From Pseudomonas fluorescens (GTDB lineage Bacteria; Pseudomonadota; Gammaproteobacteria; Pseudomonadales; Pseudomonadaceae), in assembly GCF_001623525.1 (NCBI RefSeq), contig NZ_CP015225.1:6522501-6586500 (forward strand): 64,000 nucleotides of DNA. Direction: 5' to 3'. Below the pieces are notes generated by a model. It was not told the origin of the DNA, ran no database searches, and worked only from the letters and a program-made list of their open reading frames with translations. This document shows, in pieces, positions 10,265 through 22,504 of the stretch. Each line of letters begins with the position of its first letter. The stretch's first letter is position 1. Both the position numbers and the translations under genes were made by a program.

Positions 10265-11254
10265 TCAGCCATCCACCAGGTTTTGCGGCGTGCCGGCTGC
10301 CCAGGCGGCGATGTTGTCCAGGGTGGTCATGGCAATCGCCGCCAAGGCTTCATGGGTCAGGAACGCCTGGTGAGCGGTGACGATCACGTTGGGGAAGGTC
10401 AACAGCCGGGCCAGCACGTCGTCCTGCAAGGGCAGGTCGGAGCGGTCCTTGAAAAACAGCTGGGCTTCTTCCTCGTAGACATCCAGGCCCAGATAGCCCA
10501 GCTGGCCGCTTTTCAACGCCTCGATCAAGGCCGGTGTGTCCACCAGGCCGCCACGCCCGGTATTGATCAGCATGGCGCCGCGTTGCATCGCAGCAAGCGA
10601 TTGGGCATTGATCAGGTGTCGGCTTTGTTCATTGAGCGGGCAATGCAGGCTGATGATCTGCGCCTGCGCGAGCAGCTCGGCCAAGGGCAGGTAGCGGGCG
10701 CCCAAGGCTTCGACCTGCGGGTTGGGGTAGGGGTCATAGGCCAGCAACTGGCAGCCGAAGCCTGCCATGATCCGTGCGAACGTCGCGCCGATCTGCCCGG
10801 TGCCGATCACGCCAACGGTCTTGCCCACCAGATCGAACCCGGTCAGCCCATGAAGGCTGAAATTGCCGTCCCGGGTGCGGTTGTAAGCGCGATGCAGGCA
10901 GCGATTGAGGGCCATGATCAATGCCACGGCATGTTCGGCCACGGCATGGGGCGAGTAGGCCGGCACCCGGACGATGCTCAAGCCCAGGCGCTGGGCGGCG
11001 AGCAGGTCGACGTGGTTGTAGCCGGCCGAGCGCAGGGCAATCAGCCGCGTGCCGCCTTCGGCCAGTTGCTCCAGCACCGGGGCGCTGAGGTCATCGTTGA
11101 TGAAGGCACACACCACTTCATGCCGTTCGGCCAGGGCCACGGTGTCGAGGTTCAGGCGGGCGGGCTGGAATTGCAATTGAAGGCCCGCGGGCGTCGGGGC
11201 CTTGGTGAAACTGTCGCGGTCGTAGGTCTGGCTGCTGAAAAAAATCACGCGCAT
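10265..11254 (-). CDS. ldhA: D-lactate dehydrogenase / 2-hydroxyacid dehydrogenase LdhA
   Basis: 329 aa from the ATG at 11254 (MRVIFFSSQTYDRDSF), preceded by CAGGAGG. The Rossmann loop GVIGTGQIG, the substrate-site RSAGYNHVD, NTGRGGLVDT and the C-terminal catalytic His region VTAHQAFLTHEA are all present. It reduces pyruvate to D-lactate with NADH. It lies 66 bp downstream of gacS on the same strand, the gacS-ldhA order known from other Pseudomonas, so it may share the gacS transcript. Confidence 0.93.
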   Translation of the reverse strand: MRVIFFSSQTYDRDSFTKAPTPAGLQLQFQPARLNLDTVALAERHEVVCAFINDDLSAPVLEQLAEGGTRLIALRSAGYNHVDLLAAQRLGLSIVRVPAYSPHAVAEHAVALIMALNRCLHRAYNRTRDGNFSLHGLTGFDLVGKTVGVIGTGQIGATFARIMAGFGCQLLAYDPYPNPQVEALGARYLPLAELLAQAQIISLHCPLNEQSRHLINAQSLAAMQRGAMLINTGRGGLVDTPALIEALKSGQLGYLGLDVYEEEAQLFFKDRSDLPLQDDVLARLLTFPNVIVTAHQAFLTHEALAAIAMTTLDNIAAWAAGTPQNLVDG

Positions 11255-11320
11255 GGCGGCCTCCTGGCATTGGAATAGACCCAGCTTAACCGCCATCGCT
11301 CCGGTCGCCATTGCCCTGGA

Positions 11321-14071
<2,751 letters not shown>

Positions 14072-14274
14072 ACTTGTCTCCTGCATCCAGCGGGTTTGAT
14101 TGAACTTGCACGCATCCGGCATGCAATACCTGCGCAGTGTAGCGATTTGCGGGCGGGCAATCTTCGTAAAAATCATGCCTGCCCGCGCATCCGTACTGCC
14201 AATCCTGTAATGACCTGGCAAGCAACCTCCGGGCCTGTGTCCGCTCAGACTCGCCCATCGGACCTTCGGTCGGG

Positions 14275-14292
14275 CCTGTCAACGTTGACAGG
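14275..14292. promoter_or_regulatory. Perfect 18-bp palindrome, lux-box-like
   Basis: CCTGTCAACGTTGACAGG, a perfect inverted repeat 66 bp before the ATG at 14359. It fits the CT-N12-AG form of Pseudomonas lux-type boxes and also CTG-N10-CAG (LexA form, though without the AT-rich core). A poor -10 (TTTAAG, 14312-14317) lies about 20 bp downstream. Confidence 0.5.
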
Positions 14293-14358
14293 TGTTGTTT
14301 TCGTTCTTCTGTTTAAGCTCGGTCTCGTTGAACTGCATAGAAACAACGGGAGAACAAC

Positions 14359-14751
14359 ATGAATACCAAGCATGCAGAAGAAAGATTGAAAGCTGTAAAG
14401 ATTGCACCCCGACTTGATGCGAAAGGCTCAATAACTATCTCGCTTAATGGACAGGTTACGAAAACCGAGGATGTTCATATCCTGGATCAACCCGGTCACT
14501 CCATTGTGGGGCTCATAGGGGAGGGTATTGTCATCGTGCAGTTCAGCTCACTGACAGCACCTGGTACCTATGAGATCAAGGAACATGGTATCTGGATATA
14601 TATGTCGTTCCACGGTTTCCAGGGGGAGGCGGCAACCGGAGCCTTGACCCTTGACACCATCGAGACGAAAAGCAAGTACAGAGGTCATTTTGATGTGAAG
14701 ACCTCGGATCACCAAAAAGTCGATGGGATATTTGACGTCCAGAGGGTATAG
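14359..14751 (+). CDS. Orphan hypothetical protein, 130 aa
   Basis: I do not recognise it. 130 aa, no signal peptide, no Cys, no membrane segment; a probable all-beta protein judged from alternating hydrophobic strands (SITISLNGQ, IVIVQFSSL, GIWIYMSFHG). GGGAG precedes the ATG at a good distance. Base composition is clearly lower in GC than the neighbours and it interrupts the gacS/cysM neighbourhood, which suggests acquisition or a lineage-specific gene. A perfect palindrome lies at promoter distance upstream. Confidence 0.75.
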   Translation: MNTKHAEERLKAVKIAPRLDAKGSITISLNGQVTKTEDVHILDQPGHSIVGLIGEGIVIVQFSSLTAPGTYEIKEHGIWIYMSFHGFQGEAATGALTLDTIETKSKYRGHFDVKTSDHQKVDGIFDVQRV

Positions 14752-14912
14752 GTTTGGATGTTGAGGGTAGGGGGGCGCCTCCATGTGTAAGGTCCCCCCC
14801 CCATCAGACTTCGTTCACTGTTCATGTTCGCGACGTTAGCGATGAGTTTCAGCCGATGTGCAGCCTCCTCGCCCCTGCCACTCAGAAAATAGCTTGAGGC
14901 CGCTACGCCGGC

Positions 14913-14938
14913 AGGCGGAAGCAAGCTCACTCGTCACA
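14913..14938. repeat. Degenerate REP arm
   Basis: AGGCGGAAGCAAGCTCACTCGTCACA resembles the right arm of the GTGGCGAGGGAGC family with four or five changes. It lies in the 297-bp space between the orphan gene and cysM. Confidence 0.5.
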
Positions 14939-15048
14939 CCTTGGCTCGCTTATTCCCATAAGCCATAACCACCACACTTTGCGTGATATGGCCGCGCCGG
15001 GTTTGCCGGTATGATAGGCGCCCCCGCAGTCCGGATTGCGAATACGCC

Positions 15049-15951
15049 ATGACTCTGCAGTACCCAACCATCGCCGATTGCGTCGGCAACACTCCGCTGG
15101 TCCGTTTGCAACGCTTGCCCGGCGTGACCACTAATACGCTTTTGCTCAAGCTCGAAGGGAATAACCCGGCGGGTTCGGTCAAGGACCGGCCGGCGCTGTC
15201 GATGATCACCCGTGGCGAATTGCGCGGACAGATCCGGCCTGGCGACACGCTGATCGAGGCGACCTCCGGCAACACCGGTATTGCCCTGGCGATGGCGGCG
15301 GCGATCAAGGGCTACAAGATGATCCTGATCATGCCCGACAACTCCAGCGCCGAGCGCAAGGCAGCGATGACGGCCTACGGTGCCGAGTTGATCCTGGTGA
15401 CTCAGGAGCAGGGCATGGAAGGTGCCCGGGACCTGGCCGAGCGCATGCAGGCCGAGGGTCGTGGCAAAGTGCTGGACCAGTTCGCCAACGGCGACAATCC
15501 AGAGGCCCACTACACCTCCACCGGCCCTGAGATCTGGCGTCAGACCGACGGCACCATCACCCATTTCGTCAGCTCGATGGGCACCACCGGCACCATCATG
15601 GGCACCTCGCGCTATCTGAAAGAACAGAACCCGAACGTGCAGATCATTGGCCTGCAACCGATGGAAGGCTCGGCCATCCCCGGTATTCGTCGCTGGCCCG
15701 AAGAGTATTTGCCGAAGATCTACCAGGCCGACCGCGTGGATCGCATCATCGACATGGCCCAGAGCGAAGCCGAGGACACCACCCGTCGCCTGGCGCGCGA
15801 AGAAGGCATCTTCTGCGGCGTGTCTTCGGGCGGTGCCGTGGCGGGGATGCTGCGCCTGTCCAAGGAAGTTGAAAACGCGGTGATCGTCGCGATCATCTGT
15901 GACCGTGGCGACCGTTACCTGTCGACCGGCATTTTCGACGCGCCCAACTGA
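15049..15951 (+). CDS. cysM: Cysteine synthase B CysM
   Basis: 300 aa from the ATG at 15049. [13 protein letters not shown] gives the PLP lysine Lys45; [21 protein letters not shown] is the substrate loop; [13 protein letters not shown] and the C-terminal [12 protein letters not shown] bind the PLP phosphate. O-acetylserine sulfhydrylase B also accepts thiosulfate. The stop codon overlaps the rlmD start (TGATG), so the two genes form a coupled pair. An inverted GCCATA...TATGGC (14962-14992) lies upstream, without clear meaning. Confidence 0.95.
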   Translation: MTLQYPTIADCVGNTPLVRLQRLPGVTTNTLLLKLEGNNPAGSVKDRPALSMITRGELRGQIRPGDTLIEATSGNTGIALAMAAAIKGYKMILIMPDNSSAERKAAMTAYGAELILVTQEQGMEGARDLAERMQAEGRGKVLDQFANGDNPEAHYTSTGPEIWRQTDGTITHFVSSMGTTGTIMGTSRYLKEQNPNVQIIGLQPMEGSAIPGIRRWPEEYLPKIYQADRVDRIIDMAQSEAEDTTRRLAREEGIFCGVSSGGAVAGMLRLSKEVENAVIVAIICDRGDRYLSTGIFDAPN

Positions 15952-17321
15952 TGGCCAAGCAAGAGAGAGGCCTGCGCTTCCAGCCCAGCGGCGGAAGCCG
16001 GGCCCCGCAAGTGCCCACCGGCAAGAAGCAGCGCTTGACCATCGAGCGCCTGGCCAACGACGGTCGGGGCATCGCCTTCATTGAAGGGCGCACCTGGTTT
16101 GTCATCGGCGCCCTGGCCGGCGAAGAAGTCGAGGCGCGGGTGCTCGGTGCCCATGGCAAAGTGGTCGAGGCCCGTACCGAGCGCGTGTTCCTGCCCAGTG
16201 AACTGCGACGTGCGGCGCCGTGCGTCCATGCTGGTCGCTGCGGCGGTTGCAGCGTCCAACATTTGCCCCATGACGAACAACTCGCCCTGAAACAGCGCAT
16301 GCTCGCCGAGCAGTTGTCGCGGGTGGCCGGGGTGGTGCCAGAGGAATGGGCCGCGCCCTTGAGCGGGCCGGAATTCGGTTACCGGCGTCGCGCCCGCGTG
16401 GCGGTGCGCTGGGATCAGAAGGCGAAAAAACTCGAAGTCGGTTTCCGCGCCGTCGGCAGCCAGGACATCGTCGCCATTGGTGATTGCCCGGTGCTGGTAC
16501 AGCCCTTGCAGCCGATCATGAGCCGCCTGCCGGAGATGCTGCGTCGCTTGAGCAAACCCCAGGCGTTGGGGCATGTGGAATTGTTCGCCGGTTCGTCCCG
16601 CGCGGTATTGCTGCGCCACATGGCGCCGCTGTCGGAGGCCGACCTGACGATCCTCAAGGACTTCTGCGCGTTCCATGAAGCCCAGTTGTGGTTGCACGGT
16701 GAAGGTGAGCCGCAACCGGTCGAGCCCGGGCAAGCTCTCGGGTTTCGCCTGGATGCCTGGGACCTTGAGCTGGCTTACCGACCGGGGGATTTCATCCAGG
16801 TGAACGCCGGGGTCAACGAGGCGATGATCGCCCAGGCCCTGCAATGGCTGGCACCGCGAGCCGAGGAACGGGTGCTGGATCTGTTCTGCGGCCTGGGCAA
16901 CTTTGCCTTGCCGCTGGCCCAAAGCGTGCGTCAGGTGGTGGCTGTCGAAGGCGTGCAGACCATGGTGGATCGTGCGGCGGCCAATGCCGTCAGTAACAAT
17001 TTGAATAACACGGCCTTTTTTCAGGCCGATTTATCCCAGCCTCTGGCTGATGCCGAATGGATCGGCGAAGGCTTTTCTGCGGTACTCTTGGACCCACCCC
17101 GTGACGGTGCTTTCGAGGTGGTGCGCAAACTGTCGTCCCTGGGTGCCAAACGATTGGTCTATGTATCGTGCAACCCGGCAACTTTGGCCCGGGATACGGT
17201 CGAACTGATCAAGCAGGGCTACCGGTTAAAACGTGCCGGGATTCTCGATATGTTTCCTCAAACGGCGCATGTCGAGGCCATGGCGTTATTTGAAGCGAGC
17301 CAGGATGGCTTGTCCGACTGA
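15951..17321 (+). CDS. rlmD: 23S rRNA (uracil-1939-C5)-methyltransferase RlmD
   Basis: 456 aa. N-terminal TRAM-like segment with [15 protein letters not shown], iron-sulfur cysteines Cys91, 97, 100 ([10 protein letters not shown]) and Cys179, SAM site [14 protein letters not shown], and the catalytic Cys407 in [13 protein letters not shown]. It makes m5U1939 in 23S rRNA. It overlaps the end of cysM by one base. Confidence 0.96.
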   Translation: MAKQERGLRFQPSGGSRAPQVPTGKKQRLTIERLANDGRGIAFIEGRTWFVIGALAGEEVEARVLGAHGKVVEARTERVFLPSELRRAAPCVHAGRCGGCSVQHLPHDEQLALKQRMLAEQLSRVAGVVPEEWAAPLSGPEFGYRRRARVAVRWDQKAKKLEVGFRAVGSQDIVAIGDCPVLVQPLQPIMSRLPEMLRRLSKPQALGHVELFAGSSRAVLLRHMAPLSEADLTILKDFCAFHEAQLWLHGEGEPQPVEPGQALGFRLDAWDLELAYRPGDFIQVNAGVNEAMIAQALQWLAPRAEERVLDLFCGLGNFALPLAQSVRQVVAVEGVQTMVDRAAANAVSNNLNNTAFFQADLSQPLADAEWIGEGFSAVLLDPPRDGAFEVVRKLSSLGAKRLVYVSCNPATLARDTVELIKQGYRLKRAGILDMFPQTAHVEAMALFEASQDGLSD

Positions 17322-17421
17322 CCCGTTCGTGCCAACTCGCCACAGCCCTGGGCGTAAACACGGGCATGAAGGTCAGCGAAGTTGACGCATTGAATCTGCG
17401 TCGTAGGGAAGGTAAGTAAAG

Positions 17422-19668
17422 ATGGTACAGGTGAGAGCACACCAGCCGATCAACACCGACGGCAGTATCAATCTCGAGGCTTGGCTCGATCATGCGGTCA
17501 GCGTCGACATGGCTCTGGATCGCGAAGCCTTGAAGGCCGCCTGCGAGTTCGCTCGTGAGGCGGAGCAGCAACATAACGCAGCGAAGAACCTGTGGTCCGA
17601 AGGCACCTCGAGTTTCCAGACGGGCCTGGAGATCGCCGAAATTCTTGCTGACCTCAAGCTCGACCAGGACTCCCTGGTGGCGGCGGTGTTGTACCGCGGC
17701 GTGCGCGAAGGCCAGATCCAGCTACCGGTGGTCAGCCAGCGCTTCGGCACGGTGGTCGCCAAGCTGATCGATGGCGTGCTGCGCATGGCCGCCATCAGCG
17801 CCAGCCTCAGCCCGCGCCAGTCCATGGTGCTGGGCACCCAGGGCCAGGTGGAAAACCTGCGCAAGATGCTGGTGGCGATGGTTGACGACGTGCGCGTCGC
17901 GCTGATCAAGCTGGCCGAACGTACCTGCGCCATCCGCGCCGTGAAGTCTGCCGATGACGAAAAACGCAATCGGGTCGCCCGGGAGGTGTTCGACATCTAT
18001 GCCCCCCTGGCCCACCGTCTCGGCATCGGTCACATCAAGTGGGAGCTGGAGGACCTGTCCTTCCGCTACCTGGAGCCGGATCAATACAAACAGATCGCCA
18101 AGCTGTTGCATGAGCGGCGCCTGGATCGCGAGCGTTTCATCACCGATGTGATGACCCAGTTGCGCGAAGAGTTGCAGGCCACCGGCGTGGTAGCCGACAT
18201 CAGTGGCCGGGCCAAGCACATCTACTCGATCTGGCGAAAAATGCAGCGCAAGGGCCTGGAATTCAGCCAGATCTACGACGTTCGCGCCGTTCGCGTCCTG
18301 GTCCCGGAAATGCGCGACTGCTACACCGCGCTGGGGATCGTCCATACCTTATGGCGGCACATTCCGAAGGAGTTCGACGACTACATCGCCAACCCCAAGG
18401 AAAACGGTTATCGCTCGCTGCACACTGCAGTGATCGGCCCCGAGGGCAAGGTACTGGAAGTGCAGATTCGCACCCATGCGATGCACGAGGAGGCTGAGCT
18501 GGGCGTCTGCGCCCACTGGAAATACAAGGGCACCGACGTCAAGTCCGGCTCCAATCACTACGAAGAGAAGATCTCCTGGCTGCGTCAGGTGCTGGAGTGG
18601 CACGAGGAACTGGGTGACATCGGCGGCCTGGCCGAACAGCTGCGGGTCGATATCGAGCCGGACCGGGTCTATATCTTCACCCCCGACGGCCATGCCATCG
18701 ACCTGCCCAAGGGCGCGACGCCGCTGGACTTCGCCTACCGGGTCCACACCGAGATCGGCCACAACTGCCGTGGCGCCAAGATCAACGGGCGGATCGTACC
18801 GCTCAACTACAGTCTGCAGACCGGTGAACAGGTCGAGATCATCACCAGCAAGCACGGTACGCCGAGCCGCGACTGGTTGAACCCGAACCTGGGCTACATC
18901 ACCACGTCGCGGGCCCGGGCGAAAATCGTCCACTGGTTCAAGTTGCAGGCTCGCGACCAGAACGTCGCCGCTGGCAAGACCCTGCTCGAGCGCGAACTCG
19001 GTCGCCTGGGCCTGCCGCAGGTGGATTTCGACAAGCTGGCCGAAAAAGCCAACATGAAAACCGCCGAAGACATGTTCGCCGCCCTCGGTGCCGGCGATCT
19101 GCGCCTGGCGCAGTTGGTCAACCTGGCCCAGCAACTGGTGGAGCCGGAGCGGGGCAACGAGCAACTGGAGCTGATCCCGCGCAAGGCTACCGGCTACAAA
19201 CCGGGCAAGCGTGGCGATATCCAGATCCAGGGCGTGGGCAACCTGATGACCCAGATGGCCGGCTGCTGCCAGCCGTTGCCGGGGGATGCGATCGTCGGCT
19301 ACATCACCCAGGGCCGTGGCGTGAGCATTCACCGCCAGGACTGTGCCTCGGTGCTGCAACTGGCCGGTCGCGAGCCGGAGCGGATCATCCAGGTCAGTTG
19401 GGGCCCGGTACCGGTGCTCACCTACCCGGTGGACATCGTCATCCGTGCCTACGACCGCTCCGGCCTGCTGCGTGACGTGTCCCAGGTGTTGCTGAACGAG
19501 CGGATCAACGTGCTGGCGGTCAACACCCGTTCGAACAAGGAAGACAACACCGCGCTGATGTCGCTGACCATCGAGATCCCAGGGTTGGATGCGCTGGGGC
19601 GGTTGCTGGGGCGGATTTCCCAGTTGCCGAACATCATCGAGACCCGGCGTAACCGGACGCCAGGTTAA
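17422..19668 (+). CDS. relA: GTP pyrophosphokinase RelA
   Basis: 748 aa. Domains in order: degenerate HD hydrolase region, (p)ppGpp synthetase with the RelA-type EFDD motif at residue 317 (KEFDDYIANPKENGYRSLHT), TGS (VYIFTPDGHAIDLPKGATPLDFAYRVH), zinc-finger region with GCCQPLPGD, and a C-terminal ACT domain. It makes (p)ppGpp on stalled ribosomes. GGAAGGTAAGTAAAG precedes the ATG. The gene order rlmD-relA-mazG is typical of Pseudomonas. Confidence 0.96.
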   Translation: MVQVRAHQPINTDGSINLEAWLDHAVSVDMALDREALKAACEFAREAEQQHNAAKNLWSEGTSSFQTGLEIAEILADLKLDQDSLVAAVLYRGVREGQIQLPVVSQRFGTVVAKLIDGVLRMAAISASLSPRQSMVLGTQGQVENLRKMLVAMVDDVRVALIKLAERTCAIRAVKSADDEKRNRVAREVFDIYAPLAHRLGIGHIKWELEDLSFRYLEPDQYKQIAKLLHERRLDRERFITDVMTQLREELQATGVVADISGRAKHIYSIWRKMQRKGLEFSQIYDVRAVRVLVPEMRDCYTALGIVHTLWRHIPKEFDDYIANPKENGYRSLHTAVIGPEGKVLEVQIRTHAMHEEAELGVCAHWKYKGTDVKSGSNHYEEKISWLRQVLEWHEELGDIGGLAEQLRVDIEPDRVYIFTPDGHAIDLPKGATPLDFAYRVHTEIGHNCRGAKINGRIVPLNYSLQTGEQVEIITSKHGTPSRDWLNPNLGYITTSRARAKIVHWFKLQARDQNVAAGKTLLERELGRLGLPQVDFDKLAEKANMKTAEDMFAALGAGDLRLAQLVNLAQQLVEPERGNEQLELIPRKATGYKPGKRGDIQIQGVGNLMTQMAGCCQPLPGDAIVGYITQGRGVSIHRQDCASVLQLAGREPERIIQVSWGPVPVLTYPVDIVIRAYDRSGLLRDVSQVLLNERINVLAVNTRSNKEDNTALMSLTIEIPGLDALGRLLGRISQLPNIIETRRNRTPG

Positions 19669-19683
19669 GCGCAGTCCAAACAT

Positions 19684-19754
19684 GTGGGAGCGAGCTTGCT
19701 CGCGATAGCGGTCCATCACTGACCGGCCGCCATCGCGAGCAAGCCCGCTCCCAC
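19684..19754. repeat. REPIN, GTGGGAGCGAGC/GCGATAGCGG family
   Basis: GTGGGAGCGAGCTTGCTCGC at the left, inverse CGAGCAAGCCCGCTCCCAC at the right, 71 bp in all, between relA and mazG. Confidence 0.9.
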
Positions 19755-19781
19755 AGGGTTATTTTGTGATGAGATGGATTG

Positions 19782-20615
19782 ATGTATAGCCTCGAAGACC
19801 TGCTCCACCTGATGAACCGCCTGCGGGACCCGCAGTACGGCTGTCCGTGGGACATCCAGCAAACCTACGCGACCATCGTTCCTCATACGCTTGAAGAAGC
19901 CTACGAAGTGGCCGATGCCATCGAGCGCGGCGATTTCGATCATTTGCAGGGCGAGTTGGGCGACCTGTTGTTCCAAGTGGTGTATTACAGCCAGTTGGCC
20001 CGGGAAGAGAACCGCTTCGAATTTGCCGGCGTGGTCGACAGCATTACCCGCAAGCTGATCCGCCGCCATCCCCATGTGTTTCCTACCGGGGACCTTTACG
20101 CGCCAGTGGACATCCCGCGCCTGAGTGAAGAGCAGGTCAAGCAGCGCTGGGAAGAGATCAAGGCAGAGGAGCGGGCCGAGAAAGCCGCGGCCCCCGAGCA
20201 GTTGTCGCTGCTCGACGATGTGCCGGGGGCGCTGCCGGCGTTGTCCCGTTCGGCGAAGCTGCAAAAGCGTGCGGCGCAGGTCGGTTTCGACTGGCCAGGC
20301 CCGTTGCCGGTGCTCGACAAGGTCCGGGAGGAGCTGGACGAAGTCCTCGAAGCCATGGCCGACAACGATCCGGTGGCTATCAGCGACGAGATCGGTGACT
20401 TGCTGTTCAGCGTGGTGAATCTGGCTCGCCACCTCAAGGTCGACCCGGAAACCGCCCTGCGTGGCGCCAACGGGAAGTTCGAACGAAGGTTCCGATTTAT
20501 CGAACAGGCATTGCGCGACACCCACCGTCCCATGGAAGATTGCACCCTCGAAGAGTTGGACGCCTTGTGGGGCGAAGCCAAACGTCAGGAAAAGAATTTG
20601 CCCAGCTGTGGCTGA
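19782..20615 (+). CDS. mazG: Nucleoside triphosphate pyrophosphohydrolase MazG
   Basis: 277 aa from the ATG at 19782; a TTG one codon earlier is less likely. Two tandem MazG domains are seen: EEAYEVADAIERGD...ELGDLLFQVVYYS in the N-half and EELDEVLEAMADND...DEIGDLLFSVVNLA in the C-half, each with the EExxE/ExxD metal ligands. It hydrolyses NTPs to NMP and PPi; in E. coli it moderates RelA-linked responses, fitting its place after relA. Confidence 0.95.
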   Translation: MYSLEDLLHLMNRLRDPQYGCPWDIQQTYATIVPHTLEEAYEVADAIERGDFDHLQGELGDLLFQVVYYSQLAREENRFEFAGVVDSITRKLIRRHPHVFPTGDLYAPVDIPRLSEEQVKQRWEEIKAEERAEKAAAPEQLSLLDDVPGALPALSRSAKLQKRAAQVGFDWPGPLPVLDKVREELDEVLEAMADNDPVAISDEIGDLLFSVVNLARHLKVDPETALRGANGKFERRFRFIEQALRDTHRPMEDCTLEELDALWGEAKRQEKNLPSCG

Positions 20616-20641
20616 GGCCGTTGCCTAAGTGAGTAAGCACC

Positions 20642-21181
20642 ATGAGCCTTTCCCTTCGCGACCAGTTGCTCAAAGCAGGGCTGGTCAACCAAAAGCAGGC
20701 CAAACAGGTCGGCAAAGAGAAACAGAAGCAGCAGCGCCTGGCCCACAAAGGCCAGATCGAACTGGATGACTCCCAGCAACGTGCGGCCCAGGAGGCCATG
20801 GCCGAGAAGGTCAAGCGCGACCAGGAACTCAACCGGCAGCAGCAGGAAAAGGTCGAGCAGAAGGCCCGGGCCGCGCAGATCAAGCAATTGATCGAAGTCT
20901 CGCGCCTGCCGAAGCTGACCACCGAGGATTACTACAACTTCGTCGACGACAAGAAGGTCAAGCGCATCTCGGTCAACACCCTGATGCGCAACAAGCTGAG
21001 CAGCGGCTCGTTGGCGATCGTCCACCATGCCGGCGGTTACGAAGTGATCCCGCGCGAGGCGGCCCTGAAGATCCAGGAGCGCGATCCCAAGCGCATCGTC
21101 CAGCTCAACACCCAGACCGAAGAAGTGGATGCCGATGATCCGTACGCGGCGTATCAGATTCCGGATGATTTGATGTGGTAA
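20642..21181 (+). CDS. DUF2058 family protein (YaiL-like)
   Basis: 179 aa. Strongly charged, Lys/Gln-rich helical N-half (KQAKQVGKEKQKQQ, QQQEKVEQKARAAQ) followed by the conserved YYNFVDDKKVKRISVN and IVHHAGGYEVIPREAALKI. It matches YaiL/DUF2058, described as nucleoprotein/polynucleotide-associated. It follows mazG by 26 bp and is likely co-transcribed. Confidence 0.9.
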   Translation: MSLSLRDQLLKAGLVNQKQAKQVGKEKQKQQRLAHKGQIELDDSQQRAAQEAMAEKVKRDQELNRQQQEKVEQKARAAQIKQLIEVSRLPKLTTEDYYNFVDDKKVKRISVNTLMRNKLSSGSLAIVHHAGGYEVIPREAALKIQERDPKRIVQLNTQTEEVDADDPYAAYQIPDDLMW

Positions 21182-21206
21182 CGCCGGCAACCTGAAAAAA
21201 CAACCC

Positions 21207-21295
21207 GTGGCGAGGGAGCTTGCTCCCGCTTGAGTGCGAAGCGCTCACAAGAAAGGGCTGCTACGCAGCCCAGCGGGAGCAAGCTCCCTCGCCAC
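21207..21295. repeat. REPIN, GTGGCGAGGGAGC family, short spacer
   Basis: 89-bp element with inverted GTGGCGAGGGAGCTTGCTCC arms, in the convergent gap between the DUF2058 gene and the small 64-aa gene. Confidence 0.9.
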
Positions 21296-21311
21296 AGGGT
21301 CCCGGTGTCGT

Positions 21312-21506
21312 TCAGGATTCCGCCATTTCTCGCGAGCGCAGCCGTTCCTCGCGCTCCAGCTCAGCCTTGTAGCTATGGGCATCCGTCTCCGAGTGGAACA
21401 TCCCCACCAGCAAATCCTGTTGATGCACATCCCAGATCCGGATACCGGCGGCAATGCCTTCGTGGGACATATGGGCGTCATCGCGTTCAGTTACTTTCAC
21501 AGTCAT
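21312..21506 (-). CDS. Small conserved hypothetical, 64 aa
   Basis: 64 aa from the ATG at 21506 (MTVKVTERDDAHMSHEG), with GGAG 8-11 bases upstream. The sequence is acidic and His-rich, ending in a charged helix (AELEREERLRSREMAES). No domain recognised. The good ribosome site and codon use favour a real gene. It may be co-regulated with stress genes, but nothing here shows it. Confidence 0.65.
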   Translation of the reverse strand: MTVKVTERDDAHMSHEGIAAGIRIWDVHQQDLLVGMFHSETDAHSYKAELEREERLRSREMAES

Positions 21507-21741
21507 CTTGCAAGCTCCAATCTCTGTTATCTGCAGCAAGGCGTGTGCAGGACTTTGTTATAGATTTGGATAGCGTGCTACGTAAATGCCCCGGTTCGTT
21601 AAGAAGTTTTCATGGAAAGCGCCATAATCCTGCAGGCCAAGTGGTGCGCGGCATTCGGTCGCAGGTGTTTTTCATGAAGAAGATTTCATGTCGCAATCCT
21701 CCATGAATACAAATCCTGTGGGAGCTTGAAATCCAGGCAAT

Positions 21742-21763
21742 AAAAAGCCCCGCATGGCGGGGC
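21742..21763 (-). terminator. Rho-independent terminator after the DUF3108 gene
   Basis: GCCCCGC-CAT-GCGGGGC stem followed on the minus strand by TTTTTATT, 20 bp beyond the stop codon. It closes the purM-purN-DUF3108 run. Confidence 0.9.
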
Positions 21764-21782
21764 TTCCTGGTGTTTGCGTCGA

Positions 21783-22496
21783 TCAGCTGCCTTTCACAGC
21801 CTTGCCGTTGACCGTACCGTCCAGGAGCATGATGTTGTACTCCTTGCCGTCGGTCTCGACCTGTTGCAGGCGCACCAGCAGGTAGTCCCAGTCCTTGGCG
21901 AACCAGAGCACGGTGATGCGTTTGCTTTGCGTCGGGTCGCGCACGCGCTCGACCTTGATCGCGTCGATCTGGCCGGCCTTGGTGTCGACTTTTTCCGAGC
22001 CCAGCACGCGGAAGTCATAAGTATCGATCTCGCCATCATCGACGACCTGATAGCTCATGCTTTTCTTGCCGGCCGCCACGTCGTGCTGCAGGGCCAGTTG
22101 ATAGGTGGATTTATCGACCATGCCACGGTTGAGCGGCAGCTTGACCGCGTCGCCGCGATCGGTGCCGGTGACCATCTTGGTGTTCCAATCGAAGTCCAGG
22201 TCGGCCTTCTTGGCTTTGCCCAGGCCACCGCGTTCGAAGTGGTAGGACTGTGGCAGCAGCGTGTCCTTGTCCAGGGTCAGGGTGCTTTCTTCGGTCAGGC
22301 TGGCGATCATCATCGAAGCCTTGAAGCTCAGCTTCCAGGTACCGTTGGCTTCCTTGGTCAGGCTGCGCTCGGCGGTGCCGCTCATGGGCAGCTGTTTCCA
22401 GTCGGCGGTGTAGCTGGCGGAGAACGGTTGTAGTTCCGCAGCCTGTGCCAGGGGCAGGGCAAGCAGAGCGCAAGCGAAGAGCAGGGCGCGACGCAT
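21783..22496 (-). CDS. DUF3108 periplasmic protein
   Basis: 237 aa from MRRALLFACALLALPLAQAAEL, a clear Sec signal peptide cut near residue 20. The mature part begins FSASYTADWKQLPMSGTAERSL and contains the repeated strand pattern of DUF3108 (possible beta-barrel-like lipid or polysaccharide binding). It is 8 bp downstream of purN and probably the last gene of the pur operon, an arrangement found in other pseudomonads. Function unknown. Confidence 0.9.
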   Translation of the reverse strand: MRRALLFACALLALPLAQAAELQPFSASYTADWKQLPMSGTAERSLTKEANGTWKLSFKASMMIASLTEESTLTLDKDTLLPQSYHFERGGLGKAKKADLDFDWNTKMVTGTDRGDAVKLPLNRGMVDKSTYQLALQHDVAAGKKSMSYQVVDDGEIDTYDFRVLGSEKVDTKAGQIDAIKVERVRDPTQSKRITVLWFAKDWDYLLVRLQQVETDGKEYNIMLLDGTVNGKAVKGS

Positions 22497-22504
22497 AAAA
22501 TCTC

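Noticed and set aside
18349..19719. 456-codon minus-strand frame opposite relA
   Set aside because: Antisense shadow; relA covers the region with all its domains.
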